Positions 46,524 to 56,224 of a stretch of DNA of 64,000 bases are shown here, in pieces. Position numbers and translations under genes: made by a program. The stretch comes from AP-15 sp963700195 (GTDB lineage Bacteria; Pseudomonadota; Alphaproteobacteria; ATCC43930; CGMCC-115725). The notes under the pieces are model-generated. The model had not been told where the DNA came from. It was given only the letters and a program-made list of their open reading frames with translations, and ran no database searches. The stretch lies in contig CAVOWQ010000003.1 in NCBI GenBank assembly GCA_963700195.1, forward strand, positions 310,001 through 374,000. Reading direction: 5' to 3'. The stretch's first letter is position 1. Each line of letters starts with the position of its first letter.

Positions 46524-48363
46524 GGGGGGCCTTGCGGCAGGCGCATCTTCGCAGTGGCACTTTGCTCTGTGGCTGCTGCTGTTTCCCGGCACGACAGCAG
46601 CGATACCTGCGGCAGCGCAGACGAGCGAGGGCGGAGCACCAAGCTCGTCGGGCGCGGGTCCCGAGGCTGGCCCGGCCGTTACTGGCGGCGGAGCGGTGAC
46701 CACGCCGGCGCTGCCCGGCGCGGTACCCGACACCTTGCCGCCTCCGTCGATCGGCGGGTTCGGCTTTCCGAGCCCGGCGGCGCCGCCCTATTCGGTCAAC
46801 AACCAAATCCCGACCCTGACCTCTCCTCCGACGCTCCAGCTGCAGCCTTACGCTGGGGTCGTGCCGCTTCAGGCCTATGATCCAAACGCGCCGGCTGTCC
46901 TGATCCGGCCCAATCTGTCTCTCGGCGAAACCCTCACCGACAACGTCAATTATGTCCATTCCCCGCGGACATTCGCTGCCATCACACAGCCCGGGATTGG
47001 CGTATCGGCCTCGGTGGACACCCCGAGGCTGCAGGCCGTCGCGACTGGTCAGGGGAGCGGGTCCATTTATCTGCCGAGCTCGAACTCGACGTTGAACCAG
47101 ATTTACGGTGATCTCTATGCAAACGGACACGGCACGATTTATCCCGAACTGCTGTATGTCGATGCCCAGAGCTCGATAACTCAGTCGACCACCTTGCCGG
47201 GCTTTGGCTTCCAGAACCTGTCGACATTGCCGAGAAATCAGCAAACTCAGCAGTTCATCAACAACATCTCGCCGTATCTGTTAAAGTCGTTCGGCAGCGT
47301 GGCTGACACCGAGGTGCGGTATAATTTCAGCTCCTGGAATTACGGCGGCAACACTGCCGTTACAAGTTCGCCGCTTCCGGGGGTGAACAATCTCGCCTCC
47401 ACGACGCTGAACGAGGGAACTTTCACCGCGGTTACGGGCCAGGATTTTCAGAAGACGGTCGTGCGGTTCACGGCCGACGCCGCCGAACTCAACACCAGTT
47501 CAGTGGCGCAAAGCACGCAGGTCAGCACCTTCAATGATGTCCAATACAATTTTACCCCGACGATCGCCGCGCTTGGACGGGCCGGTTACCAGAACCTACG
47601 CTATCCTGGTTCGCCGGCGGCGACATTCGCAGGGGCTACCTGGCTTGCCGGCGGACGTATCGGGACCGTGGGGCCGGATCAGCCGGCCTATGTCGCGCTG
47701 CAATATGGCAGGCAGCAAGGTTCGTTTGGGTTTACCGGATCCTCCCAGGTCAATATCACTCCGACCCTGGTCTTTTCAGCGAGTGCGGTCCAGGGGGTGT
47801 CCTCGCAAGGGCAATTGTTCGCATCTAACCTCGCGACCTCGACCCTCAGCCCGTCCGGCGGCATCGTCAATCAATCAACCGGTCTGCCAACCGCCTTTTC
47901 CAGCCCGGGTTTGGGAATATCGAACAATGTTTACCGCCAGCACCTTTTCTTCGCCGGGTTAAGCGACGCGCTGCCACCCAACTACTATTCGCTTTACGGA
48001 TCCTACACGGAGCAGCAGTCATTGACGACCGGCGCCGGCGTTCCCACCAAGAGCCTCGGCTTGAATTTCACATATTCGCGCGATGTCAGGCCGGATGTCA
48101 GCGGGTATGCTTCAGTCGGTTTTCTCAACTCGGTCAATTCTCCAACCGTAGTGCCCGGGACAACGACCGTCAATTTTAGCCAAACGACCAGCTTCAACTC
48201 CATTAACGCCACTCTCGGCCTCAACTATGTTCTGGCGCGTGCCCTGACGGCTTCGATCATCTACAATTTCTCGTACCAATCCAACGGGACTGTTCTCGCC
48301 GGGGGCCGCAACGGCGACGTGTTCGCCAACCAATTGCAGCTTCTATTGAACAAGACGTTTTAA
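46495..48363 (+). CDS. Outer-membrane beta-barrel protein, PEP-CTERM-system associated
   Basis: About 622 residues from ATG 46495. A signal segment (FALWLLLFPGTTAAIPAAAQ) precedes a Pro/Ala/Gly-rich linker, then a long series of alternating beta strands with the start NLSLGETLTDNVNYVH and the terminal strand QLQLLLNKTF ending in Phe, as barrels do. It corresponds to the TIGR03016-type protein of exosortase loci, thought to form an outer-membrane pore. The start was chosen at 46495 because upstream residues are antisense-like and overlap the kinase; the overlap is 29 bases. Confidence 0.85.
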   Translation: MSRARPKSPRGGLAAGASSQWHFALWLLLFPGTTAAIPAAAQTSEGGAPSSSGAGPEAGPAVTGGGAVTTPALPGAVPDTLPPPSIGGFGFPSPAAPPYSVNNQIPTLTSPPTLQLQPYAGVVPLQAYDPNAPAVLIRPNLSLGETLTDNVNYVHSPRTFAAITQPGIGVSASVDTPRLQAVATGQGSGSIYLPSSNSTLNQIYGDLYANGHGTIYPELLYVDAQSSITQSTTLPGFGFQNLSTLPRNQQTQQFINNISPYLLKSFGSVADTEVRYNFSSWNYGGNTAVTSSPLPGVNNLASTTLNEGTFTAVTGQDFQKTVVRFTADAAELNTSSVAQSTQVSTFNDVQYNFTPTIAALGRAGYQNLRYPGSPAATFAGATWLAGGRIGTVGPDQPAYVALQYGRQQGSFGFTGSSQVNITPTLVFSASAVQGVSSQGQLFASNLATSTLSPSGGIVNQSTGLPTAFSSPGLGISNNVYRQHLFFAGLSDALPPNYYSLYGSYTEQQSLTTGAGVPTKSLGLNFTYSRDVRPDVSGYASVGFLNSVNSPTVVPGTTTVNFSQTTSFNSINATLGLNYVLARALTASIIYNFSYQSNGTVLAGGRNGDVFANQLQLLLNKTF

Positions 48364-48368
48364 CGACG

Positions 48369-49361
48369 ATGTACGCCAAATTCTACGGCCTCACGATACC
48401 GCCGTTTCAGCTCACTCCCGATGCCCGTTTCTTTTTCGAAAGCACGGTGCACCGGCAGGCGATGGCCTATTTGGTGTATGGTCTGCACCACGCCGAAGGC
48501 TTCATCATCATCACCGGAGAAGTCGGCGCCGGCAAGACCATCCTGGTCGACAACCTGCTGTCGACAATTGACCAGAGCAATTTCATTGTCGCCAAGATCG
48601 TCACGACTCAGCTGGCTGGAGACGACCTGCTGCATTTGGTTGCGGGCGGCTTCGGCATCGCCAAGGAGGGATTGGCCAAGGGGTCGCTGCTGCAGCGCAT
48701 CAACGACTTCGTCTTGGCGCAGCAGCGCAACGGTAGACGCGTATTGCTGATCGTCGACGAGGCGCAGAACCTTTCGTTCGAGGCGCTCGAAGAGCTGCGC
48801 ATGCTGTCCAACATCGTAGCCGACAGAACCATGGCGTTGCAGAGTTTCTTGCTCGGGCAGCCGCAGTTCCGCGCCATTCTCGGCAGCCCGCGGTTGGAGC
48901 AATTGCGCCAACGAGTGACCGCGGCCTACCATTTGGGGCCGTTGAGCGAAGCCGAGACCAAGGCGTATGTCGAGCACCGGCTACGCCGGGCAGATTGGAA
49001 GGGAGATCCGGAGTTCACCGAAGATTGCTTTCCGCTGATTTACCGGCACACCGGAGGCGTACCTCGGCAGATCAACACCTTGTGTTCGAGGTTGCTGCTC
49101 TTCGGCTTCCTGGAGCAGCTTCATACGCTTCAGGCCAATGCAGTCGATAAAGTAGCCAAAGACCTGCGCGAGGAAATCGCCGTCGTCACGACCGAGCCCA
49201 TCGGCGGTTTCACGGCCGGCGAGCCCAACGGCAAATCAGAGGCGGTCTCGCAAATATCCGAACGGCTCAGCGTGCTCGAAGAACAAGTCGATCGGCATGG
49301 ACGCGTCATCAAGCGCGCGATTAAAATCGCGGCCAGCTATTTCCAGAGCGGTCGCCAGTGA
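48369..49361 (+). CDS. AAA ATPase, XrtA/PEP-CTERM system (ExeA-like)
   Basis: 330 residues. MYAKFYGLTIPPFQLTPDAR is the family start; Walker A GEVGAGKT, Walker B VLLIVDEAQNLS, sensor Arg in SPRLEQLRQRVT, then GVPRQINTLCSRLLL. It matches TIGR03015-type ATPases of exosortase loci and the general-secretion ATPase ExeA. The C-terminal 60 residues hold a coiled coil (QISERLSVLEEQVDRHG). It overlaps the deacetylase gene by 4 bases (GTGA). Confidence 0.93.
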   Translation: MYAKFYGLTIPPFQLTPDARFFFESTVHRQAMAYLVYGLHHAEGFIIITGEVGAGKTILVDNLLSTIDQSNFIVAKIVTTQLAGDDLLHLVAGGFGIAKEGLAKGSLLQRINDFVLAQQRNGRRVLLIVDEAQNLSFEALEELRMLSNIVADRTMALQSFLLGQPQFRAILGSPRLEQLRQRVTAAYHLGPLSEAETKAYVEHRLRRADWKGDPEFTEDCFPLIYRHTGGVPRQINTLCSRLLLFGFLEQLHTLQANAVDKVAKDLREEIAVVTTEPIGGFTAGEPNGKSEAVSQISERLSVLEEQVDRHGRVIKRAIKIAASYFQSGRQ

Positions 49362-50347
49362 AAGAGCCGACCGGAGCGCTTCGGCAGCTGCCTGGCGAGT
49401 GGCTGGCGCAGGCTGCGGCCGCTCGGCCGGTCGAAGAATCTTCCCGCGAGCTGATGCGCTGCGGTTTCGCCAACGCAATGACGATCGACGTCGAGGATTA
49501 TTTTCAGGTCGAGGCCTTCGCTTCGACGATTGACCGGAGCGATTGGGAAAGTCTCCCGCGCCGGGTGGAACGCAACACCGGGCGCCTGCTCCAGATCCTG
49601 GCCGAGAGCGGGGTCGAAGCGACCTTCTTTTTCCTGGGATGGGTGGCAGAGCGCCACCCGCAGCTGGTGCGACGCGTGGTTGCGGAAGGGCACGAGCTGG
49701 CGAGCCATGGCTCCGGCCATCTACGGGCGGATTGCCAATCACCGGAAGAATTTCGTGACGATGTGCGCGACGCCAAGCGGGTTCTCGAGGACCTTGGCGG
49801 CGCGCCGGTCCGCGGTTATCGCGCTCCGACCTTCTCGATCGGCGGCGGCAGCAAATGGGCGCACACGATCCTCGCGGAAGAGGGGTACTCCTACAGCTCC
49901 AGCGTGTATCCGGTGAAGCACGATCTCTACGGGACGCCGGAGGCGCCGCGAACGCCTTTTTCGCCGGTGCCGGGCATGCTGGAAATCCCGCTCACCTCGG
50001 TCAGGATCCTGGGGGTCGACGTGCCGGCCTCGGGCGGCGGCTATTTCCGCCTGCTGCCCTATTCTTTGACCAGGGGGCTATTGCACTATGCGAGGCGAGT
50101 GAACCGCTCACCAGCCGTTTTTTATCTGCACCCTTGGGAGATCGATCCTGAGCAGCCTCGGCAGCAATCGGCGCCGTGGAAATCGCGGTTCCGCCATTAC
50201 TTGAACCTGGATCGCACCGAACCACGGCTGCGGCGGCTGCTTCGCAATTTCACCTGGACACGCATGGATCGGCTTTTTCTGAGCGACGAGAGAGGGCCGT
50301 TCCCGGTCATCACGTCTTGGACGGATCGCAAGCAAGCCTCGCCGTAA
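49358..50347 (+). CDS. Polysaccharide deacetylase, XrtA type
   Basis: 329 residues, NodB fold. TIDVEDYFQVEAFA (catalytic Asp-Asp region), ATFFFLGWVAERHPQLVRRV, the metal His pair SHGSGH, RGYRAPTFSIG and FYLHPWEID are all in place. This set defines the TIGR03006-type deacetylase of PEP-CTERM loci, which trims N-acetyl groups of the polymer. The GTG start at 49358 is coupled to the ATPase stop; the conserved part begins about residue 33. Confidence 0.92.
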   Translation: MKEPTGALRQLPGEWLAQAAAARPVEESSRELMRCGFANAMTIDVEDYFQVEAFASTIDRSDWESLPRRVERNTGRLLQILAESGVEATFFFLGWVAERHPQLVRRVVAEGHELASHGSGHLRADCQSPEEFRDDVRDAKRVLEDLGGAPVRGYRAPTFSIGGGSKWAHTILAEEGYSYSSSVYPVKHDLYGTPEAPRTPFSPVPGMLEIPLTSVRILGVDVPASGGGYFRLLPYSLTRGLLHYARRVNRSPAVFYLHPWEIDPEQPRQQSAPWKSRFRHYLNLDRTEPRLRRLLRNFTWTRMDRLFLSDERGPFPVITSWTDRKQASP

Positions 50348-51363
50348 GATCGTTCCGACCCGGAGACGAGGAACGCTGGAACGAGTTCGTGCTCGCTCAT
50401 CCGGGCGGCACGTTCTTTCATCTCGCCGGCTGGAAGCGAGTTATCGAGCAGGCCTTCCGGCACCCGACGTATTACCTGATTGCCGAGCGCGGCGGGATTA
50501 TTACCGGTCTCTTGCCGCTCACCCATGTAAAGTCGCTACTGTTCGGTTCGTCTCTGATATCGAATGCCTTCGCGGTGCGCGGCGGCCCAATCGCAATCGA
50601 CGCCGAGAGTCTGCGCGCGCTCGAAAGCGAGGCCGTCCGGCTCATGGAGGTGCTCGCCGTCCCGGTGCTCGAATTGCGCGATTTCTCGGCGCGCCGGGGC
50701 GATTGGCCGAGCAAGCCGGGCCTCTACGCCACCTTCCGGCGCGAGATCGATCCGGCGGTCGAGCGCAATCTGAAAGCGATACCGCGCAAGCAACGGGCGA
50801 TGGTGCGCAAAGGAATGCGCCACGGGTTGCACTCGGAGATCGACGACGGCATCGACCGCCTTTATCGCGTTTACGCCGAAAGCGTTCGCAACCTCGGCAC
50901 GCCCGTCTTCGCCAAATCCTATTTTCGCATTCTTAGGAAAGAATTTCCGACCTCATCCGATATAGTTACGATATCATCCGGCGGCAAAGCAGTCGCATCG
51001 GTGCTGAACTTCTACTTTCGCGACGAGGTTTTGCCGTTTTACGGAGGCGGCACAGCCGCGGCGCGGCAGCTTGCCGCCAATGATTTCATGTATTGGGAAG
51101 TGATGCGGAGAGCGTGTGAACGGGGCTATCGCATCTTCGATTTCGGCCGCAGCAAAATCGGCACAGGATCCTACTCGTTCAAATGCAACTGGGGATTTCA
51201 GCCGAGCCCCCTGGTCTATCAATTCCGCTTGGCGCGCGGTCGCTCGATGCCGGATCTAAATCCGCTCAACCCGAAACTGGCCGTCTTTATCGCGGCTTGG
51301 AAACACTTGCCGTTAAGGGTGGCGACCCGCCTCGGCCCGCTGATCGTCAGGGGAATCGGCTGA
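50317..51363 (+). CDS. FemAB-like acyltransferase, XrtA/PEP-CTERM system
   Basis: About 348 residues of the GNAT-like FemAB fold (TIGR03019-type). VRSFRPGDEERWNEFVLAHP near the start, GGTFFHLAGWKRVIEQAF, AVRGGPIAID, IFDFGRSKIGTGSYSFKCNW near the end. The role is amino-acyl or acyl transfer in exopolysaccharide/exosortase systems, not proven in detail. No ATG precedes the domain at the right distance; TTG 50317 is the likely start and overlaps the deacetylase gene by 31 bases. An ATG at 50176 would add 47 residues of antisense-like sequence. Confidence 0.88.
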   Translation: MDGSQASLAVRSFRPGDEERWNEFVLAHPGGTFFHLAGWKRVIEQAFRHPTYYLIAERGGIITGLLPLTHVKSLLFGSSLISNAFAVRGGPIAIDAESLRALESEAVRLMEVLAVPVLELRDFSARRGDWPSKPGLYATFRREIDPAVERNLKAIPRKQRAMVRKGMRHGLHSEIDDGIDRLYRVYAESVRNLGTPVFAKSYFRILRKEFPTSSDIVTISSGGKAVASVLNFYFRDEVLPFYGGGTAAARQLAANDFMYWEVMRRACERGYRIFDFGRSKIGTGSYSFKCNWGFQPSPLVYQFRLARGRSMPDLNPLNPKLAVFIAAWKHLPLRVATRLGPLIVRGIG

Positions 51364-51378
51364 TATGCAGGATTTCTC

Positions 51379-52983
51379 TTGTTACTGAGGCGCTCCCCCG
51401 CGGGAAGCAAGCCGGCGAGACCGGAGCGCACCGTGACGGGGCTTCGTTCGGCTCTGAATAGGCGACCAGTCGCCGGTTTACTGGTTGCGCCCGGATGGGG
51501 ACCGGCGCTGGTCTTTATCGGCATTGCCGCCCTGGTCTTCGGCATCGTATTCCGGCGCGAGATCATTGGGGCCGTCCAAGTTTGGATCGAGTCGACTGCT
51601 TACACTCACTGCTTTCTGATTATCCCGCTCGTCGGCTTTCTGTTGTGGGAGCGACGCTGGGTCATCGCGTCGGTGTCGCCGAGCCCAACTCTGTGGCCGT
51701 TGGTCGTGATGCCTTTCCTCTCCGGGCTGTGGCTGATCGCCGCCATTCTCGACATCCAGGAAGCCCGCCAATTTCTGCTGATCGCGATGTTCGAGGTCGT
51801 AGTGCTGGTGGCGCTCGGCCCGCGCGTCTTCTGGTTATTGCTGGCGCCGCTGCTTTTTCTGTTTTTCCTCGCGCCGAGCGGGGCGTTTCTGGTTCCTACG
51901 CTTCAGAAGATCACCGCCCAGATCAGTATCGCCGGACTGGAATTGCTTCATATTCCGGTCTTCTCCGACGGGTTTATGATTGAGATACCGGAGGGCACCT
52001 TCGAGATCGCGGAAGCTTGCGCCGGGTTGCGCTTTTTGATCGCCTCGATTGTCTTCGGATGCTTCTTCGCCGTGGTCATGTACCAGAGCGTCGTCAGAAG
52101 AGCCCTGTTCATCACCTTGTCGTTCGTCGTGCCGATCGCCGCCAATGGAATGCGGGCGCTCGGGATCATCGTGTTGGCGCATCTCGAGGGCAGTGCGGCG
52201 GCGGTCGAAGCCGACCACGTCCTCTATGGCTGGCTCTTCTTCACGTTGGTCATCATGATCCTGATCGCGATCGGGATGATGTTTGCACAGAAAATCGACC
52301 GACGCATCCCGATGCGTTCGACCGGGTGGTCGAAGCCTGCGGCTTGGCGATTTGCAATAGCGATCCCGGCAGCCCTCCTACTCGCGGTGGCCGGCCCGGC
52401 CTACGCGGCCCGGTTGAATGCTCTATATCCGCCTTCTCCGCTTCGGGTTGCGAACGCACCTCTGATTGGGGCGCCCTGGCAAGGCCTGTCGGACGCTGCG
52501 CTGGGCTGGCGCCCCACGGTGTACGGTGCCGATCGGGAGTTCCTCGACGGGTTCGAGGAGCCAGGTTCCGGGGTGGTCATCCGCTATGTCGCGCTCTATC
52601 GGCTACGAGCCAGCGGCGACGCGTTGACCAAGACCGGAAATCGTCTGGCTGACGACAAGCTGTGGCACATCACGGGATACGGCCGTGCCGAAGTCACGTT
52701 GGGTGGCAAGCCGACCACAGTGGAGAGCACGGAGATCGTCAGCGGACAGCGTCACCGTCTGGTTTGGTCGTTCTACGTCGTGGACGGCGGAATGGCCGCC
52801 GGGCTTCTAGAGACAAAACTGTTGCGGGCGCGTGCCGTCCTCCTCGACCGCGAGCCTGTGGGTGCGTTTGTCGCGATCTCCGCGAGCATGGACGACCCCA
52901 AGGATCCGGCGGAACAGCAGCTCGCTCGTTTCTTGGCGGCAAACCAGCCCCTAACCGAGTACCTTGCGACGCTCCCGAGGTGA
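51379..52983 (+). CDS. xrtA: Exosortase A with fused EpsI domain
   Basis: 534 residues. Residues 30-315: exosortase with eight or so helices and the transpeptidase triad Cys (EACAGLRFL, near residue 214), Arg (ANGMRALGIIVLAH, near 258) and His (EADHVLYGWLFF, near 282). Residues 320-530: EpsI domain beginning with a new helix and containing YVALYRLRASGDALT and RHRLVWSFYVVDGG. This is the XrtA/EpsH-EpsI architecture that cleaves PEP-CTERM tails at the inner membrane. It starts with TTG 51379 or GTG 51433. It is the last gene of the operon; a repeat follows. Confidence 0.92.
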   Translation: MLLRRSPAGSKPARPERTVTGLRSALNRRPVAGLLVAPGWGPALVFIGIAALVFGIVFRREIIGAVQVWIESTAYTHCFLIIPLVGFLLWERRWVIASVSPSPTLWPLVVMPFLSGLWLIAAILDIQEARQFLLIAMFEVVVLVALGPRVFWLLLAPLLFLFFLAPSGAFLVPTLQKITAQISIAGLELLHIPVFSDGFMIEIPEGTFEIAEACAGLRFLIASIVFGCFFAVVMYQSVVRRALFITLSFVVPIAANGMRALGIIVLAHLEGSAAAVEADHVLYGWLFFTLVIMILIAIGMMFAQKIDRRIPMRSTGWSKPAAWRFAIAIPAALLLAVAGPAYAARLNALYPPSPLRVANAPLIGAPWQGLSDAALGWRPTVYGADREFLDGFEEPGSGVVIRYVALYRLRASGDALTKTGNRLADDKLWHITGYGRAEVTLGGKPTTVESTEIVSGQRHRLVWSFYVVDGGMAAGLLETKLLRARAVLLDREPVGAFVAISASMDDPKDPAEQQLARFLAANQPLTEYLATLPR

Positions 52984-53021
52984 ACTTTTGCGGACCGAGC
53001 TTTCACCCGCCTCGCGCTCGC

Positions 53022-53196
53022 CACCCTCTCCCGGGGTACGGAAGAGGGGCTATAGTGCAACGCTCCTCGCCCGCACCGCGCGAGAGGGGGGACCAAGCCC
53101 GAAGGGCTTGGTGGGTGAGGGTAACGTCCTCACTTACCGAAGACTTGCCTCACGCCAGCCCTCTCCTCCGCAAGCGGGGCGAGGGAGTACCGCGCC
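53022..53196. repeat. Palindromic repeat, diverged copy C
   Basis: Contains CCACCCTCTCCCGGGGTACG near the left end, an AAGCCCGAAGGGCTT palindrome in the middle and CCCTCTCCTCCGCAAGCGGG at the right, the same type of ends as copies A and B but with a different centre. It fills the gap between the convergent xrtA and acyl-CoA synthetase genes and could terminate both. Confidence 0.6.
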
Positions 53197-53201
53197 CGCA
53201 C

Positions 53202-55001
53202 TCAGGCGGCGATTTCTTTGCCGTGGTAGAGCGCGTCCAGCGCCGCGCCGTACTTCTCGCGGATTACGTGGCGCTTTATCTTGAGGGTCGGCGTCATCTG
53301 ACCGTTGGCGATCGTAAAAGCTTCCGTGGCGACCACAAAGCGGCGCACCCGCTCACTCGGCATTAGGGTCAGGTTCACCCGGTTGACCGCGGCACCGATC
53401 GCCTTGGTGAAGTCGGGGTCGGCGCCGAGCGCGCTCAGATCAGCAGACGCTTCTCTCCCGTCGACATAGGCTGCAACGAATTCCGGGTCGGGGACCAGGA
53501 CGGCGGCCAGATAGGGACGGCGATCGCCGAATACCATGACCTGCGAAATCTCGGGCTCCAGCGTCAGGTAGCCTTCGATGCGTGCCGGGGAGATCATTTC
53601 GCCTCCGGAGTTCTTGATAAAGTCGCGCTTGCGGTCGGTGATAAGGAGATAGCCGTCTGCATCGATCATCCCGACATCGCCGGTATGCAGCCAGCCGTCC
53701 TCGAGCGCGTGCGCCGTCCCGTCGGGATCGTGCCAGTACCCCTTCATGACGTTGTCGCCGGCGACCAGGATTTCGCCGTCCTCGGCGATGCGCAGGCGGA
53801 CACCGTCGAGCGGCGGCCCGACCGTCTCGATCTTGATCCGCGCCGGCAAATTGCAGCTGATGACGGGTCCCGCCTCGGTCTGGCCGTAGCCCTGCAGCAC
53901 AGTGATCCCGAGCGCCAGAAAAAACCGGCCGATCTCGGGGTTGAGCGGCGCACCGCCCGAGACCAACGCCTTGAGTCGGCCGCCAAAGCGCTCGCGAACG
54001 TTGGCCCTGACGACGCGGTCGAGAAGCGGATCGGAGAGCCGCTCACCGAGAGTCGGGCGCTCCGCGAGCAGGCGCTTACGGCCGATCGCCACCGCCCGGT
54101 CGAACATCTTCCGCGAGATGCCGCCTTTGCGGTCGACCCCGAGGCGGATCCGCTGGTGCAATGTCTCATAGAGTCGCGGGACCGCGGTCATGATCGTCGG
54201 CCGCGCTTCGAGCATGTTGGCGGCGAGGGTCTCGGCGCCTTCGGCAAAATAGATTTGTGCGCCGATCGAAATCGGGAACATTTCACCGGCGGTATGCTCG
54301 TAGGAGTGCGAGAGCGGCAGAAAGCTCAAGAACACCTCGTCCCCGAGCCCGAGCTGCTCGAGTACCCGATACGCGCCGCGGCAGTTCGCGATGATGTTGC
54401 GGTGGCTCGTCATGACCCCCTTGGGGATGCCGCCGGTCCCCGAGGTGTAGATCAGGCAAGCCGTATCATCGGGCTCGATTACGGTGACGAATTCGGCAGT
54501 GTCATCCTCCTGCGCCGGGCCGTCAGCTAGCATCTCGTCCCACGACAAGAGGTCGACCGTGCTTGCTTGGCCCGCGGCCGGCTCGATCGCAATGACGGTG
54601 TGCACGGTGTCGACCTGGTTGGCCGCCGCGAGGACCCGTGCCGAGAGGGCCGGCTTCGAAACGAAGACCGCGCGTGCTCCGCTATTCGCCAATACGTGCC
54701 TGTGATCCTCGACGGTATGGGTCACATAGGCCGGGACGGTAATCGCCCCAGCGGTCATGATCGCCAGATCGGCGATGATCCATTCCGGCCGGTTTTCGCT
54801 GACAAGCCCGACCCGCTCACCGCGCCTGATCCCGAGCGATCTGAGGCCGCGCGCCAACCGCCGGACGTCGCGCGCCGCCGCCGCCCAGCTTACGGACCCA
54901 TAACGGCCGTCCTGCTTGGCCCATAGAAACGGCTTGTCGCCGAGCCGCTCCGCTTGGGCAAAAAACATCGCTGGCAGGCTGCGGCAGCTGTCGTAATCCA
55001 T
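53202..55001 (-). CDS. Long-chain acyl-CoA synthetase (AMP-forming)
   Basis: 599 residues of the ANL superfamily. P-loop CLIYTSGTGGIPKGVMTSH, YGQTEAGPVISCN, GWLHTGDVGMIDADGYLLIT, DRKRDFIKNSGGEMISPARI, and the catalytic Lys region LKIKRHVIREKYG at the end. It activates fatty acids with CoA via an acyl-adenylate. The start at 55001 follows AGGGGAAG and gives MDYDSCRSLPAMFFAQAERL; the open frame upstream to 55154 has no homology. Confidence 0.95.
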   Translation of the reverse strand: MDYDSCRSLPAMFFAQAERLGDKPFLWAKQDGRYGSVSWAAAARDVRRLARGLRSLGIRRGERVGLVSENRPEWIIADLAIMTAGAITVPAYVTHTVEDHRHVLANSGARAVFVSKPALSARVLAAANQVDTVHTVIAIEPAAGQASTVDLLSWDEMLADGPAQEDDTAEFVTVIEPDDTACLIYTSGTGGIPKGVMTSHRNIIANCRGAYRVLEQLGLGDEVFLSFLPLSHSYEHTAGEMFPISIGAQIYFAEGAETLAANMLEARPTIMTAVPRLYETLHQRIRLGVDRKGGISRKMFDRAVAIGRKRLLAERPTLGERLSDPLLDRVVRANVRERFGGRLKALVSGGAPLNPEIGRFFLALGITVLQGYGQTEAGPVISCNLPARIKIETVGPPLDGVRLRIAEDGEILVAGDNVMKGYWHDPDGTAHALEDGWLHTGDVGMIDADGYLLITDRKRDFIKNSGGEMISPARIEGYLTLEPEISQVMVFGDRRPYLAAVLVPDPEFVAAYVDGREASADLSALGADPDFTKAIGAAVNRVNLTLMPSERVRRFVVATEAFTIANGQMTPTLKIKRHVIREKYGAALDALYHGKEIAA

Positions 55002-55150
55002 GCTTCCCCTGTCCTCCGAATTTGCATTTTTACGGTTTTCAAGGAGCAGGCGGAATAGCGGAGTGGAGAAATGTGCCCTGTCCTCGGTCGACGATGTCGC
55101 GAGCACCGAAAGGCAAGAGCCGCTGACGCCCCGGGGGAATCGGCGCGGTA

Positions 55151-56224
55151 TCAAAGAGGCGATCGAGCGCCGCTAACCAGTCCCGCGTAGCGAGCCCGCT
55201 CGGGGTAGAGATGACTGTTCGAAGGATTACGCGCCGGGACCAGGTGACTGAGAAACTGCTCGATCGAGATTTGCCAGTTGAATCGCTCGGCATAAGAACG
55301 GCAGAGCCCGCGAGGAATTGCCAGCGCTGCGATGGCGGCTGCGCGCAGGTCCCACTCGAGCACACCGGCGCCGCTGTCGCCGATCACGTCCAGCGGTCCG
55401 GGAACCGGCAAGGCAGCGACCGGGAGACCGCAGGCCAGCGCCTCTAGCAGTACCAGCCCGAACGTCTCGGTTCGACTGGGCAATACGAACACATCCGCCG
55501 ATGCGTAGTGCCGGACCAGCGCCTCGCCTTGCTGAATTCCGGCAAAATGCACCTTGGGGTAGCGGCGCTTCATTTCCGGCAAGAGGTGGCCGCCGCCCAC
55601 GACCAGCTTCGAGCCCGGCAAGTCGAGGTCGAGGAAGACCGGCAGATCTTTCTCGGCCGCGATGCGGGACACGCAGAGAAATACCGGCCGAGGCAGATCG
55701 AGGGCGGGCGTGCATTCCGGCCGGAACAGCGCAATGTCGACGCCTCGCGTCCACAGGGCGAGCCGTTCGAAACCGTTTTCGGCGAGCTCACGACGAACCG
55801 TTTCCGTGGCGACCATGATGGCGCTCGAACGGCAATGAAAGCGCCGCAATATCGCGTAAGTCCACCCCTTGGGAACCCCAAAACGGGCCTTTAGGTATTC
55901 CGGATATTTGGTGTGATAAGCGGTGGTGAAGTGCAGCTTCCGGTTTATGCAATAGTTCCGCGCGGCCCTGCCGAGCGGTCCTTCGGTTGCGATGTGGATC
56001 GCGTCGGGCATCAATGCTTCCAGCAGTCGCGTGAGGCGCGGCCGCGCCGCAATCGCCAAACGCACTTCCCGATCCGTCGGGCACGGTACCGTGCGAAAAA
56101 GCTCCGGCGTCAGCGGAAAAACGTCATGCCCAGCTGCTGTCAGCCCATCATGCAAGGCCGCGAGCGTGCGCGCGACGCCATTGACCTGCGGCCTCCACGC
56201 GTCCGAGACGAGCGCGAATTTCAT
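55151..56224 (-). CDS. Glycosyltransferase family 4 protein
   Basis: 357 residues, GT-B fold. MKFALVSDAWRPQVNGVART is the characteristic start of the MgtA/DGDG-synthase-like group; LHFTTAYHTKYPEYLKARF, WTRGVDIALFRP (donor phosphate), FLCVSRIAAEKDLPVFLDL and the EX7E motif in SRTETFGLVLLEALACGLP follow. It likely transfers a hexose to a diacylglycerol or phosphatidylinositol-type lipid acceptor. Its gene overlaps the upstream phosphoesterase gene by 4 bases, and a phospholipid methyltransferase-like gene precedes both. Confidence 0.9.
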   Translation of the reverse strand: MKFALVSDAWRPQVNGVARTLAALHDGLTAAGHDVFPLTPELFRTVPCPTDREVRLAIAARPRLTRLLEALMPDAIHIATEGPLGRAARNYCINRKLHFTTAYHTKYPEYLKARFGVPKGWTYAILRRFHCRSSAIMVATETVRRELAENGFERLALWTRGVDIALFRPECTPALDLPRPVFLCVSRIAAEKDLPVFLDLDLPGSKLVVGGGHLLPEMKRRYPKVHFAGIQQGEALVRHYASADVFVLPSRTETFGLVLLEALACGLPVAALPVPGPLDVIGDSGAGVLEWDLRAAAIAALAIPRGLCRSYAERFNWQISIEQFLSHLVPARNPSNSHLYPERARYAGLVSGARSPL

